Of a stretch of 62,511 nt of DNA, positions 43,504 to 52,565 are shown one piece after another. How positions within the stretch are numbered: the stretch's first letter is position 1; the number at the start of each line of letters is the position of its first letter. The DNA comes from DASXMR01 sp036495525. Its GTDB lineage: Bacteria > Actinomycetota > Actinomycetes > Streptosporangiales > Streptosporangiaceae. The position numbers and the translations under genes are program-made. Location: the NCBI GenBank assembly GCA_036495525.1, contig DASXMR010000024.1, forward strand, positions 1-62,511, written 5' to 3'. The notes beneath the pieces are model-generated. The model was not told the DNA's origin, ran no database searches, and worked only from the letters and a program-made list of their open reading frames with translations.

Positions 43504-43950
43504 GTGCCGGAGCTGACCCACAGGGAATTCGAGCACCTGCTGGAGTTCCGCAGCCGCCTGCGCCGGTTCCAGCGCTGGAGCGAGGAGCAGGCCAGGGCGG
43601 CCGGCCTGACTCACGTCCAGCACCAGCTGCTCGTCGCGGTCAAGGGACACCCTGGCAGCCAGCCGCCCACGGTCCGGGAGCTGGCCGGCTACCTGCTGCT
43701 CAAGCACCACAGCACGGTCGAGCTGGTCGACCGCACCGAGGCAGCCGGGTTCGTGCGGCGGGCAGCCGATCCGGCTGACGGCCGCCTGGTCCGGGTTGCG
43801 CTGACCGCGCAGGGCGAGCGCGTGCTGGCCGAGCTGACCCCGTCCCATCTCGCCCAGCTGCACAGCCTGGCCGCGGTGCTTGACCAGCTGGCCGCCGACG
43901 CGGCAACGGTCATGCCCGGCGCCTCGTCGGCTGATTCGCAGCCGGGCTGA
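43504..43950 (+). CDS. MarR family transcriptional regulator
   Basis: 148 aa winged helix-turn-helix. V-Q-H-Q-L-L-V-A-V-K-G-H, V-R-E-L-A-G-Y-L-L-L-K-H-H-S-T-V-E-L-V-D-R (recognition helix) and the wing R-A-A-D-P-A-D-G-R-L-V-R-V-A-L-T are typical. The GTG start has GGGGGGA upstream. About 240 bases of leader separate it from the box 3 promoter. With 15-bp palindromes at three nearby promoters, it is the obvious regulator of the YaaH-like, DUF3040 and its own genes; the ligand is probably an organic acid (inference). Confidence 0.9.
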   Translation: MPELTHREFEHLLEFRSRLRRFQRWSEEQARAAGLTHVQHQLLVAVKGHPGSQPPTVRELAGYLLLKHHSTVELVDRTEAAGFVRRAADPADGRLVRVALTAQGERVLAELTPSHLAQLHSLAAVLDQLAADAATVMPGASSADSQPG

Positions 43951-43956
43951 GCGGGG

Positions 43957-44754
43957 CTATCGCAGGTACGTCACGTTGTCCCTGACGTGCTCGGCCAGGC
44001 CGACGGCGTGACGCCGGGTGAGCTCCTCGGCGCGATCGGCGTTACGGTCGCACAGCGCCGCGACAATCTCCGCGTGGTCGAGCACCGAGTGCGCCCGCCG
44101 GTCATCATCGCCGATTGTCCGCTGCCTGATCGCGCGCATGTGGATCTTCAGCCGGGAGATGTACTTGGCGAACAGCTCGGAATGCGCCAGGTCCACGATC
44201 CGCTGGTGGAACTCCACGTTGACCGCCGAGTACTCGCTGATTGGCGTGTCGTCACCGATCGCATGACCGCCGGGCCGGAACGCCGGGAAGTCAGCGAGCA
44301 GGGCAGCGATCTCGGCGTCGGATGCCCGCTCGGCCGCCATCCTGGCCGCCATGCCCTCCAGCGCCGCCGACGCGAGGATCACCTCGATGATCTCGGCCTT
44401 GGTCTTGCGCACGACGTAGATGCCGCGGCGCGGGATCGTCTGCACCACGCCCTCGATCTCCAGCCGCTGCAGCGCCGCGCGCACCGGCGTCCGGCTGATG
44501 CCGAGCCGCTCGGCGAGCGCGCGCTCGTCGAGCCGGATGTCGTCGTCGGTGCCGTCATAGATCGGCATCTCGGCGATGGCGTCGCGGAGAATGTCATATG
44601 CCCGTGAGGTGAGGCTTGCCTCGATTTCCAGGGCGGGCAGGCGCAGGCTGTCTGTGCCCAGCCGCCCCGGCGCGGTTTTCCTCGACTGCAGTGAAGCGAT
44701 GAGTAGTCCCCCTGTTCCACGCGCACCGGCCACCCTGCCAGCGCGGCTTCGCAC
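43957..44754 (-). CDS. GntR family (FadR-type) transcriptional regulator
   Basis: 265 aa. The winged helix-turn-helix (about 50-110) includes L-D-E-R-A-L-A-E-R-L-G-I-S-R-T-P-V-R-A-A-L-Q-R-L. The all-helical FCD domain that follows has E-F-H-Q-R-I-V-D-L-A-H and H-M-R-A-I-R and would bind a carboxylate ligand with a metal. The start is uncertain: GTG 44754 or GTG 44733, since the first 40 residues are unstructured. It is divergent from the oligopeptide-type ABC operon. The palindrome TGGTATACCA between them fits its consensus. Confidence 0.88.
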   Translation of the reverse strand: MRSRAGRVAGARGTGGLLIASLQSRKTAPGRLGTDSLRLPALEIEASLTSRAYDILRDAIAEMPIYDGTDDDIRLDERALAERLGISRTPVRAALQRLEIEGVVQTIPRRGIYVVRKTKAEIIEVILASAALEGMAARMAAERASDAEIAALLADFPAFRPGGHAIGDDTPISEYSAVNVEFHQRIVDLAHSELFAKYISRLKIHMRAIRQRTIGDDDRRAHSVLDHAEIVAALCDRNADRAEELTRRHAVGLAEHVRDNVTYLR

Positions 44755-44877
44755 CAGCAGTGTAAGCGGCTATGGCGGGCAGGAACAGCGGGGCAGGGAC
44801 GGGGCTGCCGGGCACGCCCCGGCGGGCCGGCGGCGCGCAGCGACACGGTCCGCCGCGACGGCCGCTTTTTGCCATAT

Positions 44878-44922
44878 TGGTATACCACATTCTTGACACC
44901 AAGAAACGGCTGGTGGCACAGT
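44878..44922 (+). promoter_or_regulatory. GntR operator and promoter of the ABC operon
   Basis: TGGTATACCA (44878-44887) is a perfect palindrome of the FadR-subfamily type. TTGACA (44893-44898) follows as -35, with a weak -10 (CACAGT, 44917-44922) after 18 bases. A bound regulator would sit just upstream of the -35 and between the two divergent genes. Confidence 0.65.
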
Positions 44923-44967
44923 CTTCGCAGACCTATCCCTAACGGAAGCATGGGGGCTGGAAGGCAC

Positions 44968-46797
44968 ATGTCCATGCATGCACGTCGTTATCGTCGCCTG
45001 CTGACCGCTGTCTCAGCGGCCGCCGCCGGTGTCCTGCTCGTCGCCGCCTGCTCAGGCGGCAGCAGCTCGCAGGGCTCAGGCAAGACAGGCGGAACCATCC
45101 AGAAGGGCGGCACCGCGACCTTCGCCCTGCCGCCCGGTGCCGTGCCGAACTGGATCCTCCCGTTCATCGACAGCGCGCACAGCTCGATCGACAACAGGAA
45201 CCAGTTCGAGTACCTGATGTACCGGCCGCTGTACTTCTTCGGCGACAACGGCCAGCCGGTACCCAACAACAGCCTCAGCATCGCCAACCCGCCGGTGTTC
45301 AGCAACGGCAACAAGACCATCACGATCACGATGAAGAACTACAAGTGGTCGAACGGTGAGCAGGTCACCGCGACCGGCGTGGAGTTCTGGCTGAACATGA
45401 TGGCGGCGGAGAAGTCGCACTGGGCCTACTACGTGCCAGGCGGGATCCCGGACAACCTGACGAGCTGGAAGGTCGAGAGCCCGACCAAGATCGTGCTGAA
45501 CCTCAAGAGCGCCTTCAGCCCCTCCTGGTTCCAGGACAACGAGCTGTCCCAGATCACGCCGCTCCCGATGGCGTGGGACATGACGTCGGCCACCAGCAAG
45601 GGCGACTGCGCGACGAAGGTCTCCGGCTGCGCCGCGGTCTGGCAGTACCTGTACAACCAGTCCAAGCAGGTGTCCACCTACGGCAAGTCGCCGCTGTGGA
45701 AGGTCGTGGACGGGCCGTGGGTGCTGAGCAGCTACCAGACCACCGGCCTGTCGGTGTTCAAGCCGAACCCCTCCTACTCCGGGCCGGTCAAGCCGCGGCT
45801 GTCGGAGTTCGTCGAGACGCCGTTCACCACCGAGTCAGCCGAGCTGAACGTGCTGCGCAGCGGCCAGGTCAGCGTCGGCTACCTGCCCACCACGGACATC
45901 GGCCAGAAGGGCCTCATCCAGTCGTCCGGCTACAACATGAACATCTGGGTGGACGCCGGCATCAACTACTTCCCGTACAACTTCAACAACCCGACGGCCG
46001 GCCCGATCTTCCGGCAGCTGTACTTCCGGCAGGCGTTCCAGCACCTGATCAACCAGCCGGAGTACATCTCCAAGATCTTCCAGGGCTACGCCTCGCCCAC
46101 CTACGGGCCGGTGCCGATCCAGCCGGCTAACCCGTTCGTGGACAGCTTCGAGAAAGCCAACCCGTACCCGTTCAGTGTGTCGGACGCCAAGAACCTGCTG
46201 ACCAGCCACGGCTGGACGGTGAAGGCGGGCAGCGCGGCGATCTGCAGCAAGGCGGGCAGCGGCGCCGGCGAGTGCGGCGCTGGCGTGAAGGCCGGCACCA
46301 AGCTCTCCTTCAGCCTGGAGTACGCCAGCGGCTCGACCAGCACGACCCAGGAAATGGAGAACCTCAAGTCCGTGGCCTCGCAGGTCGGCATCGACCTGAG
46401 CCTGAGCCAGGCGCCGTTTGACGAGGTGATCAGCAGCTCGGTCCCGTGCAAGCCCTCGCAGGCAAGCTGCAAGTGGCAGCTCGACAACTGGGGCGGCGGC
46501 TGGAGCTACAGCATGGACCACTTCCCGAACGGTGACCTGATCTTCGGGAGCGGGGCCGGCGACAACTTCGGCAGCTACACCAACCCGCAGACCGACGCGC
46601 TGATCGCCAAGAGCGACCACGTGCCGGGCACTATCTCGGCGGTCGAGGACTTCGAGGCCAAGGACCTGCCGGCCATCTTCATGCCGAAGGCCGACTACCA
46701 GCTCACCGAGACCAAGAACAATCTGCACGGGGTCACCCCGCAGGAGCCCACCTTCAACATCACACCCGAGAACTGGTACTTCACCAGCGGGTCATGA
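44968..46797 (+). CDS. Extracellular solute-binding protein family 5 (oligopeptide-type ABC importer)
   Basis: 609 aa. A signal peptide ends with the lipobox V-A-A-C (Cys about 30), then a Gly/Ser linker. The SBP_bac_5 domain follows, with N-Q-F-E-Y-L-M-Y-R-P-L-Y-F, the long D-N-L-T-S-W-K-V-E-S-P-T-K-I-V-L-N-L segment and F-R-Q-L-Y-F-R-Q-A-F-Q-H-L-I-N-Q. Family members bind peptides, nickel complexes, opines or glycosides. GGAAGG lies next to ATG 44968, and ATG 44974 is equally possible. It is the first gene of a five-component importer. Confidence 0.93.
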   Translation: MSMHARRYRRLLTAVSAAAAGVLLVAACSGGSSSQGSGKTGGTIQKGGTATFALPPGAVPNWILPFIDSAHSSIDNRNQFEYLMYRPLYFFGDNGQPVPNNSLSIANPPVFSNGNKTITITMKNYKWSNGEQVTATGVEFWLNMMAAEKSHWAYYVPGGIPDNLTSWKVESPTKIVLNLKSAFSPSWFQDNELSQITPLPMAWDMTSATSKGDCATKVSGCAAVWQYLYNQSKQVSTYGKSPLWKVVDGPWVLSSYQTTGLSVFKPNPSYSGPVKPRLSEFVETPFTTESAELNVLRSGQVSVGYLPTTDIGQKGLIQSSGYNMNIWVDAGINYFPYNFNNPTAGPIFRQLYFRQAFQHLINQPEYISKIFQGYASPTYGPVPIQPANPFVDSFEKANPYPFSVSDAKNLLTSHGWTVKAGSAAICSKAGSGAGECGAGVKAGTKLSFSLEYASGSTSTTQEMENLKSVASQVGIDLSLSQAPFDEVISSSVPCKPSQASCKWQLDNWGGGWSYSMDHFPNGDLIFGSGAGDNFGSYTNPQTDALIAKSDHVPGTISAVEDFEAKDLPAIFMPKADYQLTETKNNLHGVTPQEPTFNITPENWYFTSGS

Positions 46798-46808
46798 GGA
46801 GCGACCTG

Positions 46809-46892
46809 GTGACAGGAACCTCTCCGCTGCCGGCCGGGGCCGCCTCGCGCGATCCCGGCCGGCCGGCCGCTGAGCGGAACTCGCTGCGGTGA
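46809..46892 (+). CDS. Possible 27-aa coupling ORF between the binding protein and the first permease
   Basis: GAGGAG (46796-46801) stands seven bases before GTG 46809. The frame encodes 27 residues (starting M-T-G-T-S-P-L-P-A-G) and its TGA overlaps the permease start as GTGA. The permease itself has no good ribosome site, so this ORF may deliver ribosomes to it. No protein family is recognised. Confidence 0.4.
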   Translation: MTGTSPLPAGAASRDPGRPAAERNSLR

Positions 46893-47836
46893 CCGCCTAC
46901 CTGGTCCGCCGGTGCATCCAGGCGGTGGCCGTCGTGTTCGGCGTCACGATCATCGTCTTCATCATCATCCACGCGCTGCCCGGCGGGCCCGCCCGCGGCC
47001 TGCTCGGCCCTGAGGCGAGCAGCTTCCAGGTGCACCAGTTCATCGTGCAGAACGGCTACAACCAGCCGCTCATCGTCCAGTACGGCCGGTTCATCGGCCA
47101 GCTGGCCCGGGGCAACCTCGGCTACTCCTACCACTACAACCAGAACGTGCGGGCACTGCTCAGCCAGGACCTGCCCAAGAGCGCCGTGCTGGTCGGGCTT
47201 GCCTACCTGGTGGCGCTGATCATCGCGATCCCGCTCGGCATCATGCAGGCCGTCCGGCGCAACAGCGTGGCTGACTACGTCACCACCGGTGCCTCGTTCG
47301 TCGCCTACTCGATGCCCACCTTCTGGCTCGGCATCCTGCTCATCCTGGGCTTCTCCATCGGCTGGCACCTGCTGCCGCCTGAGGCTCCGCAGGGCGCCAC
47401 GGTCGCCGCGGTGCTCAGCCATCCGCAGGCCATGGTGCTGCCGGTGCTGACCCTGGCGCTGGTGTCGATCGCCGCGTTCAGCCGGTTCATGCGCTCCAGC
47501 GCGATCGAGACGCTGGTGCAGGACTACATCCGCACCGCGCGGGCGATGGGCTTGCCTGAGCGCACCATCCTGGCGCGGTACCTGCTGCGCAACTCGCTGA
47601 TCCCGATCGTCACGCTGCTCGGGCTCAGCCTGCCGGCCACGATCTCGGGGGCGGTGATCACCGAGTCGGTGTTCAACTACCCGGGCATGGGGCTGCTGTT
47701 CTACACGGCGGCGACCTCGCACGACTTCCCGGTGCTGCTCGGCTCGACGGTCGTCATCGCCACCGCGACGGTCCTCGGCTCGCTGCTGTCCGACGTCCTG
47801 TACGCGGTCGTCGACCCGCGGGTGCGCTACTCATGA
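46889..47836 (+). CDS. Oligopeptide-type ABC importer permease 1 (DppB/OppB-like)
   Basis: 315 aa with six membrane helices. It begins Y-L-V-R-R-C-I-Q-A-V-A-V-V-F-G-V and has the EAA loop Y-I-R-T-A-R-A-M-G-L-P-E-R-T-I-L and the C-terminal Y-P-G-M-G-L-L-F. All are standard for the DppB branch. It should form a heterodimer with the next permease. The GTG overlaps the stop of a 27-aa ORF that carries the better ribosome site. Confidence 0.94.
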   Translation: MTAYLVRRCIQAVAVVFGVTIIVFIIIHALPGGPARGLLGPEASSFQVHQFIVQNGYNQPLIVQYGRFIGQLARGNLGYSYHYNQNVRALLSQDLPKSAVLVGLAYLVALIIAIPLGIMQAVRRNSVADYVTTGASFVAYSMPTFWLGILLILGFSIGWHLLPPEAPQGATVAAVLSHPQAMVLPVLTLALVSIAAFSRFMRSSAIETLVQDYIRTARAMGLPERTILARYLLRNSLIPIVTLLGLSLPATISGAVITESVFNYPGMGLLFYTAATSHDFPVLLGSTVVIATATVLGSLLSDVLYAVVDPRVRYS

Positions 47837-47909
47837 GCAGCTGCCTGGCGGTGCGCGCAGCGCGACGCCCCGCCGTCAGCGGGCCACGACAGAGAGGAAC
47901 GAAGCGGCC

Positions 47910-48839
47910 GTGAGCATGATCCTGGCCGGAGAGTCGACTCCCGCCGTACCTGGATCGCAGCAGACGCCGGCCGGCGGCGATGTCACGCCCGGTGGCAGCG
48001 CCTGGGGCATGATCCTGGCCGTCTTCGTGCGCAACCGGCTCGCGATCGTCGGCGTCGGGATCGTGATCTTCATAGTCCTGTTCAGCTTCCTCGGCCCGGT
48101 CTTTTATCACACCGACCAGGTGCACACCAAGCTGTCGCTGATCAACCTGCCGCCGAGTCACGCGCATCCGCTCGGCACCGACGACGTCGGCTACGACGTG
48201 CTCGGCAGGCTGATGCTCAGCGGCCAGTCCTCGATCGTCGTCGGGCTGTCGGCCGCGCTGCTCGCCACTGTCGTCGGCACCCTGTGGGGCGCGATAGCTG
48301 GCTACGTCGGCGGCGCGGTGGACGCGGTCATGATGCGGGTGGTCGACTCGATGCTCGCGATCCCGCCGCTGATCTTCATCCTGCTGCTGGCGAGCGTGTT
48401 CAGGGTGTCCACCCCGGTGCTGATCCTGGTCGTGGCGCTGGTTGCCTGGCTGGTGCCGGCCCGGCTGGTCCGCGGCGAGGCGATCTCGCTGCGCACCCGC
48501 GAGTACGTGCAGATGTCGCGCGCGATGGGCGGCCGGCACGGCTGGATCGTGCTGCGGCACATCACGCCGAACGCGGTCGGCACCATCGTCGTGCAGGCGA
48601 CATTCGAGGTGGCGAACGCGATCCTGCTGCTCGCCGCGCTCAGCTACCTGGGCCTCGGCCCCGCGCCGCCGGCCACCAACTGGGGCAGCATGCTGTCGAA
48701 CGGGCTCAACTACATCTACGAGGGCAAGTGGTGGCTGATCTACCCGGCTGGCGTCGCGATCGTGCTCACCGTGGTCGCGTTCAACTTCATCGGCGACGCG
48801 CTGCGGGCCGCCCTGGAAGTCCGGCTGCAGGAAAGGTGA
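47910..48839 (+). CDS. Oligopeptide-type ABC importer permease 2 (DppC/OppC-like)
   Basis: 309 aa. A short cytosolic N terminus precedes the first helix. The extracytosolic loop H-P-L-G-T-D-D-V-G-Y-D-V-L and the EAA loop Y-V-Q-M-S-R-A-M-G-G-R-H-G-W-I define the DppC branch. The GTG start is 73 bases after permease 1. The ATPase gene follows after seven bases, indicating co-transcription. Confidence 0.94.
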   Translation: MSMILAGESTPAVPGSQQTPAGGDVTPGGSAWGMILAVFVRNRLAIVGVGIVIFIVLFSFLGPVFYHTDQVHTKLSLINLPPSHAHPLGTDDVGYDVLGRLMLSGQSSIVVGLSAALLATVVGTLWGAIAGYVGGAVDAVMMRVVDSMLAIPPLIFILLLASVFRVSTPVLILVVALVAWLVPARLVRGEAISLRTREYVQMSRAMGGRHGWIVLRHITPNAVGTIVVQATFEVANAILLLAALSYLGLGPAPPATNWGSMLSNGLNYIYEGKWWLIYPAGVAIVLTVVAFNFIGDALRAALEVRLQER

Positions 48840-48846
48840 GCCAGGG

Positions 48847-50931
48847 GTGACCGAGCTGCTGCAGGTCGAAGACCTGCGCACCGACATCCGCCGCCGGCGC
48901 GATGCGGTGCATCCGGTAGACGGCGTGTCCTTCACCGTCAGCCGCGGCGAGACCGTGGGGCTGGTCGGCGAGTCTGGCTGCGGCAAGACCATGACCGCGA
49001 TGTCGATCATGCAGATGCTGCCTCCTGGCGGCCGGATCACCTCCGGCTCGGTCCGGCTGTCCGGGCAGGACCTGGTGCCGCTCAGCGGCGCGCAGATGCG
49101 GCAGATCCGCGGCAGACAGATCGCCACGGTATTCCAGGACCCGATGACCAGCCTCAACCCGACGATGACGATCGGGGACCAGATCGCCGGGCCGGTGCGG
49201 ATCCACCTGGGACTGTCCAGGGCGGCGGCGCGCAAGCGGGCCGAGGAAGTGCTCGGCCTGGTCGGGCTGCCGCGGCCGGCCGAGCGCCTGGACGCGTACC
49301 CGCATCAGCTTTCCGGCGGCCTGCGGCAGCGCGTGATGATCGCGATGGCGCTGTCCTGCGAGCCGAAGCTGCTGATCGCCGACGAGCCGACGACCGCGCT
49401 CGACGTCACCATCCAGGCGCAGATCCTGCGGCTGCTTGATGACCTGAAGGCCCAGCTGGACATGGGCATGCTGCTGGTCACGCACGACATGGGCGTGATC
49501 GCCGGGCGGGCCGACCGGGTGCTGGTGATGTACGCGGGCCGGATCGTCGAGGCCGCGCCGACCGACGTGCTGTTCGGCAGCCCGCGGCACCCCTACACCG
49601 AGGCACTGCTCGGCTCGATCCCGCGGATGACCCAGGACCGGCGCCAGGAGCTGTACTCGATCCCCGGCCGGCCGCCTGACCTGTCGAGCCCGCCGGCCGG
49701 CTGCCGGTTCGCCGCCCGCTGCCGGTATGCCACCGACGAATGCCGCGACCAGGACCCGGTGCTTGACGAGCGAGAGCCGAGCCACCAGTACGCGTGCTTT
49801 CACCCGCGCACCGAGGCGGCGGCCCGCGTGCAGGCCGTCGTCTCGGTCACCGGGCTGCAGCAGCCCCCCGAGGACCGGCAGCAGCTGCTGCAGCTCGACG
49901 CCGTGCACAAGGAGTTCGGCGTGCACAAGGGCGTGCTGCAGCGCACGGTCGCCTCGGTCAAGGCGGTGTCCGGCGTTTCCTTCAGCGTCGCGTCCGGTGA
50001 GACATTCGGCCTGGTCGGCGAGTCAGGATCGGGCAAGACCACGGTTGGCCGGCTGATCGCCGCGCTGGACCAGGTCGATTCAGGCAGCATTCGCTTCGAC
50101 GGCACGGAGCTGACCAGGCTGTCACGCGGCCGGCTGCGGCAGGCTCGCCGTGACGTGCAGCTGATGTTCCAGGACGCGTACGCATCCCTTGACCCGCGGA
50201 TGCAGGTGGGTTCCTCGATCCGTGAGCCGCTGATCATCCAGCGGATCGGCGACCGGGCCTCGCGCACCGCAAGGGTGGCCGAGCTGCTGGAGGGCGTCGG
50301 GCTGCCGCGCTCGGCCGTCGACCGCTACCCGCACGAGTTCTCCGGCGGCCAGCGCCAGCGCATCGGCCTGGCCAGGGCGCTGGCGCTGAGCCCGCGGCTG
50401 ATCGTCGCCGACGAGCCGGTCTCGGCCCTTGACGTGTCGATTCAGGCTCAGGTGCTCAACCTGATGAAGAACCTGCAGGGTCAGTTCGGGCTGACCTACA
50501 TCGTCATCTCCCATGACCTGTCGGTGGTCAAGTACCTCGCCGACCGGATCGGCGTGATGTACCTCGGCAAGCTGGTCGAGGTCGGTCCGTCGGAGGCGAT
50601 CTACGGCCAGCCGGCCCACCCGTACACCGCCGGGCTGCTCGAGGCCATCCCCGAGCCGGACCCGGTCGTGGAGCGGGCCAAGAAGTCAGAGGCGATCAAG
50701 GGCGACCTGCCGTCAGCCATCAGCCCGCCGTCCGGCTGCCGGTTCCGAACCCGCTGCCCGATAGCTCAGGACCAGTGCGCGGCGGAGGAACCGCCGCTGC
50801 GCCTGTTCGGCGACGACCACCTGGCCGCCTGTCACTTCCCGCTGCAGCCGGCCCTGCCCGGCGAGCCAGCCGTCGTTGCCTCCGGCAGTCAGTCCGGCGC
50901 TGGCAGCTCCGGGGCACCAGCCGCCGGCTAG
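48847..50931 (+). CDS. Oligopeptide-type ABC importer, fused DppD-DppF ATPases
   Basis: 694 aa, two complete ATPases in one chain. Half 1 has G-E-S-G-C-G-K-T-M-T, L-S-G-G-L-R-Q-R and A-D-E-P-T-T-A-L-D-V, then the cysteine-rich oligo_HPY segment C-R-F-A-A-R-C-R-Y-A. Half 2 has G-E-S-G-S-G-K-T-T, F-S-G-G-Q-R-Q-R-I and A-D-E-P-V-S-A-L-D-V, then a second oligo_HPY segment. Separate genes are the rule, but such fusions recur in actinomycetes. It completes the importer. Confidence 0.95.
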   Translation: MTELLQVEDLRTDIRRRRDAVHPVDGVSFTVSRGETVGLVGESGCGKTMTAMSIMQMLPPGGRITSGSVRLSGQDLVPLSGAQMRQIRGRQIATVFQDPMTSLNPTMTIGDQIAGPVRIHLGLSRAAARKRAEEVLGLVGLPRPAERLDAYPHQLSGGLRQRVMIAMALSCEPKLLIADEPTTALDVTIQAQILRLLDDLKAQLDMGMLLVTHDMGVIAGRADRVLVMYAGRIVEAAPTDVLFGSPRHPYTEALLGSIPRMTQDRRQELYSIPGRPPDLSSPPAGCRFAARCRYATDECRDQDPVLDEREPSHQYACFHPRTEAAARVQAVVSVTGLQQPPEDRQQLLQLDAVHKEFGVHKGVLQRTVASVKAVSGVSFSVASGETFGLVGESGSGKTTVGRLIAALDQVDSGSIRFDGTELTRLSRGRLRQARRDVQLMFQDAYASLDPRMQVGSSIREPLIIQRIGDRASRTARVAELLEGVGLPRSAVDRYPHEFSGGQRQRIGLARALALSPRLIVADEPVSALDVSIQAQVLNLMKNLQGQFGLTYIVISHDLSVVKYLADRIGVMYLGKLVEVGPSEAIYGQPAHPYTAGLLEAIPEPDPVVERAKKSEAIKGDLPSAISPPSGCRFRTRCPIAQDQCAAEEPPLRLFGDDHLAACHFPLQPALPGEPAVVASGSQSGAGSSGAPAAG

Positions 50932-50960
50932 CGCTCGCGGAAACGCGATCGTCCGCGCTG

Positions 50961-51413
50961 TCAGCCGGCCGCCTCGGGGCCTTCCAGGATGGCCTTGAGA
51001 CGGGCCAGGTCCTTCTGGTTGGCACGGCGCATCGCACCGGCCATGGCTGGTGCCGCGACTTTCGAGAAGCCTCTGGGCTCGCCGCGATTCCGCAGCGTCA
51101 TTGTGGTGCCGCCGGCCGGGGTGTCAGCCCAGGTATAGGTGGTCTCCATCGGGAACGGGCCGTCGGCGGTGGCCTGCACGAGCCGCTCGCCGGGTACCAG
51201 CTCCCTGATCTCGTAGGTGTAGGCCAGGCGCCGGCCGAGGAAGCGAGCCACGAAGGCAACCCGTGAGCCGGCCGACAGCGGCCTGGAAGACTTCCACTCG
51301 ACGGACGAGATGTTCTCGTACCAGGATGTCGCGTTGTCCGGATCGGAGGCGTAGGCCGCGACCTCCGATCGCGGAAGGTCGATCTCGATCTGGGTCTGAA
51401 CATCGACTCTCAT
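50961..51413 (-). CDS. SRPBCC family protein (polyketide cyclase/dehydrase-like)
   Basis: 150 aa START/Bet v1-like fold. It begins I-E-I-D-L-P-R-S-E-V-A-A-Y-A-S-D-P-D-N-A with S-W-Y-E-N-I directly after, then Y-T-Y-E-I-R-E-L-V-P-G-E-R-L. The C-terminal helix ends L-A-R-L-K-A-I-L-E. The family binds small hydrophobic ligands; the role is unknown. It is convergent with the importer operon (30-base gap). Confidence 0.82.
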   Translation of the reverse strand: MRVDVQTQIEIDLPRSEVAAYASDPDNATSWYENISSVEWKSSRPLSAGSRVAFVARFLGRRLAYTYEIRELVPGERLVQATADGPFPMETTYTWADTPAGGTTMTLRNRGEPRGFSKVAAPAMAGAMRRANQKDLARLKAILEGPEAAG

Positions 51414-51502
51414 GCTCAGGCTCGTACCACGTTCCCGGTAACGCCGTGGGTCATCGTGCCGGAGAACCTGCCGTGCCGCCGCTCAGCCTCTGTTCCCGAC
51501 GC

Positions 51503-51546
51503 TTGACGAGTCCGTCGGGCCTTTATTAATCTAACTAGTTGTACAA
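51503..51546 (+). promoter_or_regulatory. Promoter and TTGTACAA palindrome ahead of the DinB/ArsR operon
   Basis: TTGACG (51503-51508) and ATTAAT (51525-51530) with a 16-base spacer form a plausible promoter. The 8-bp palindrome TTGTACAA (51539-51546) lies at the expected transcription start, a good position for repression, possibly by the ArsR protein encoded downstream. Confidence 0.45.
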
Positions 51547-51571
51547 GTCTCTAGATGTGGAGGAGGTCGTC

Positions 51572-52192
51572 ATGATGGAGCTGATCTCGGCCGGGCGGCT
51601 GGCGCTGGCCGACGCGCTCGGCACGCTGACCGACGAGCAGTGGCGCGGCGCCTCGATGTGCGCTGGCTGGACCCCGGCGCACGTGCTGGCGCACCTGACC
51701 ATGCCATTCCGGATCCCGGGCGAGGAGTTCATGGCCGGGCTGCAGCGCCACGGCGGCGACTTCACCGCCTACTCAGACGAGATCGCCGAGCGAGACAGCG
51801 CGCTGCCGCCGGCCGAGCTGGTGGCCGTCCTGCTGGACAACGCGGAGAACCCGTGGAGCCCGCCCGGCGGCGGGCTGACGGGCGCGCTCAGCCACGACCT
51901 GATTCACGGGCTGGACATGACCTGGCCGATCCCGGTGCACTACCCCATCGCCGGCAAGGCGATGATCACCGTGCTCGACTCGGTCACGAGCAAGGGCGCG
52001 GAGACCATCTTCGGCATCTCGCTGGCGGGGGTCCGGGTAACCGCCATCGACCTGGGCTGGTCCGCCGGCGACGGGGCCCCGCTGCACGGGGCGAGCCGCG
52101 ACCTGCTGCTGCTGCTCGCCGGCCGTCAGGTCCCTGCCGAGCGGTTTGAGGGCGAGGGCGCCCGGCTGGCCGGCGTTGCTGACGCCCGATGA
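51572..52192 (+). CDS. DinB/maleylpyruvate isomerase-family (TIGR03083-like) protein
   Basis: 206 aa four-helix metalloprotein fold. L-T-D-E-Q-W-R-G-A-S-M-C-A-G-W-T-P-A-H-V-L-A-H-L and later S-H-D-L-I-H-G-L-D-M provide the metal-binding histidines of the mycothiol-dependent DinB group. GGAGGAGG lies six bases before the ATG at 51572. Its stop overlaps the ArsR start (ATGA). Members often act in mycothiol-dependent detoxification; the substrate is unknown here. Confidence 0.82.
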   Translation: MMELISAGRLALADALGTLTDEQWRGASMCAGWTPAHVLAHLTMPFRIPGEEFMAGLQRHGGDFTAYSDEIAERDSALPPAELVAVLLDNAENPWSPPGGGLTGALSHDLIHGLDMTWPIPVHYPIAGKAMITVLDSVTSKGAETIFGISLAGVRVTAIDLGWSAGDGAPLHGASRDLLLLLAGRQVPAERFEGEGARLAGVADAR

Positions 52193-52560
52193 CGGTCATC
52201 GCCAGCGACCAGCTGAGCGTCATCTTCGCGGCGCTGGCCGACCCGACCAGGCGGGCGATCCTCACCCGGCTGGCCGCCGGGGAGGCGACGGTGAATCAGC
52301 TGGCGGAGCCGTTCGAGCTGACCCAGCAGGCCATCTCCAAGCACATCAAGGTGCTGGAGCGGGCCGGGCTGGTGTCCCGCTCGGTGGCCGCGCAGACCCG
52401 GCCGTGCCGGCTGGAGCCAGCCAAGCTGGACACCGTCGCTGACTGGATCACCAGGCAGCGCCAGGCCTGGCACGAGCGGTATGACCGGCTCGACCGGCAC
52501 CTGGCCGCGCTCACCGGCGATGCTGGTGACCATGGCCCAGAAGCTGACCGGGAGGGGTAG
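52189..52560 (+). CDS. ArsR family transcriptional regulator
   Basis: 123 aa. The core winged helix A-L-A-D-P-T-R-R-A-I-L-T-R-L-A-A-G-E and L-T-Q-Q-A-I-S-K-H-I-K-V-L-E-R-A-G-L-V is the classic ArsR pattern of the group paired with AHSA1 proteins. No metal-sensing C-x-C motif is present. It is coupled to the DinB gene by a four-base overlap and lies five bases before the AHSA1 gene, so all three form one operon. Confidence 0.92.
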   Translation: MTVIASDQLSVIFAALADPTRRAILTRLAAGEATVNQLAEPFELTQQAISKHIKVLERAGLVSRSVAAQTRPCRLEPAKLDTVADWITRQRQAWHERYDRLDRHLAALTGDAGDHGPEADREG

Positions 52561-52565
52561 CAGCG

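Noticed and set aside
47754..49235. Long antisense frame over the ABC permease/ATPase genes
   Set aside because: Asp/Arg/His-rich shadow translation; canonical ABC motifs are on the plus strand.
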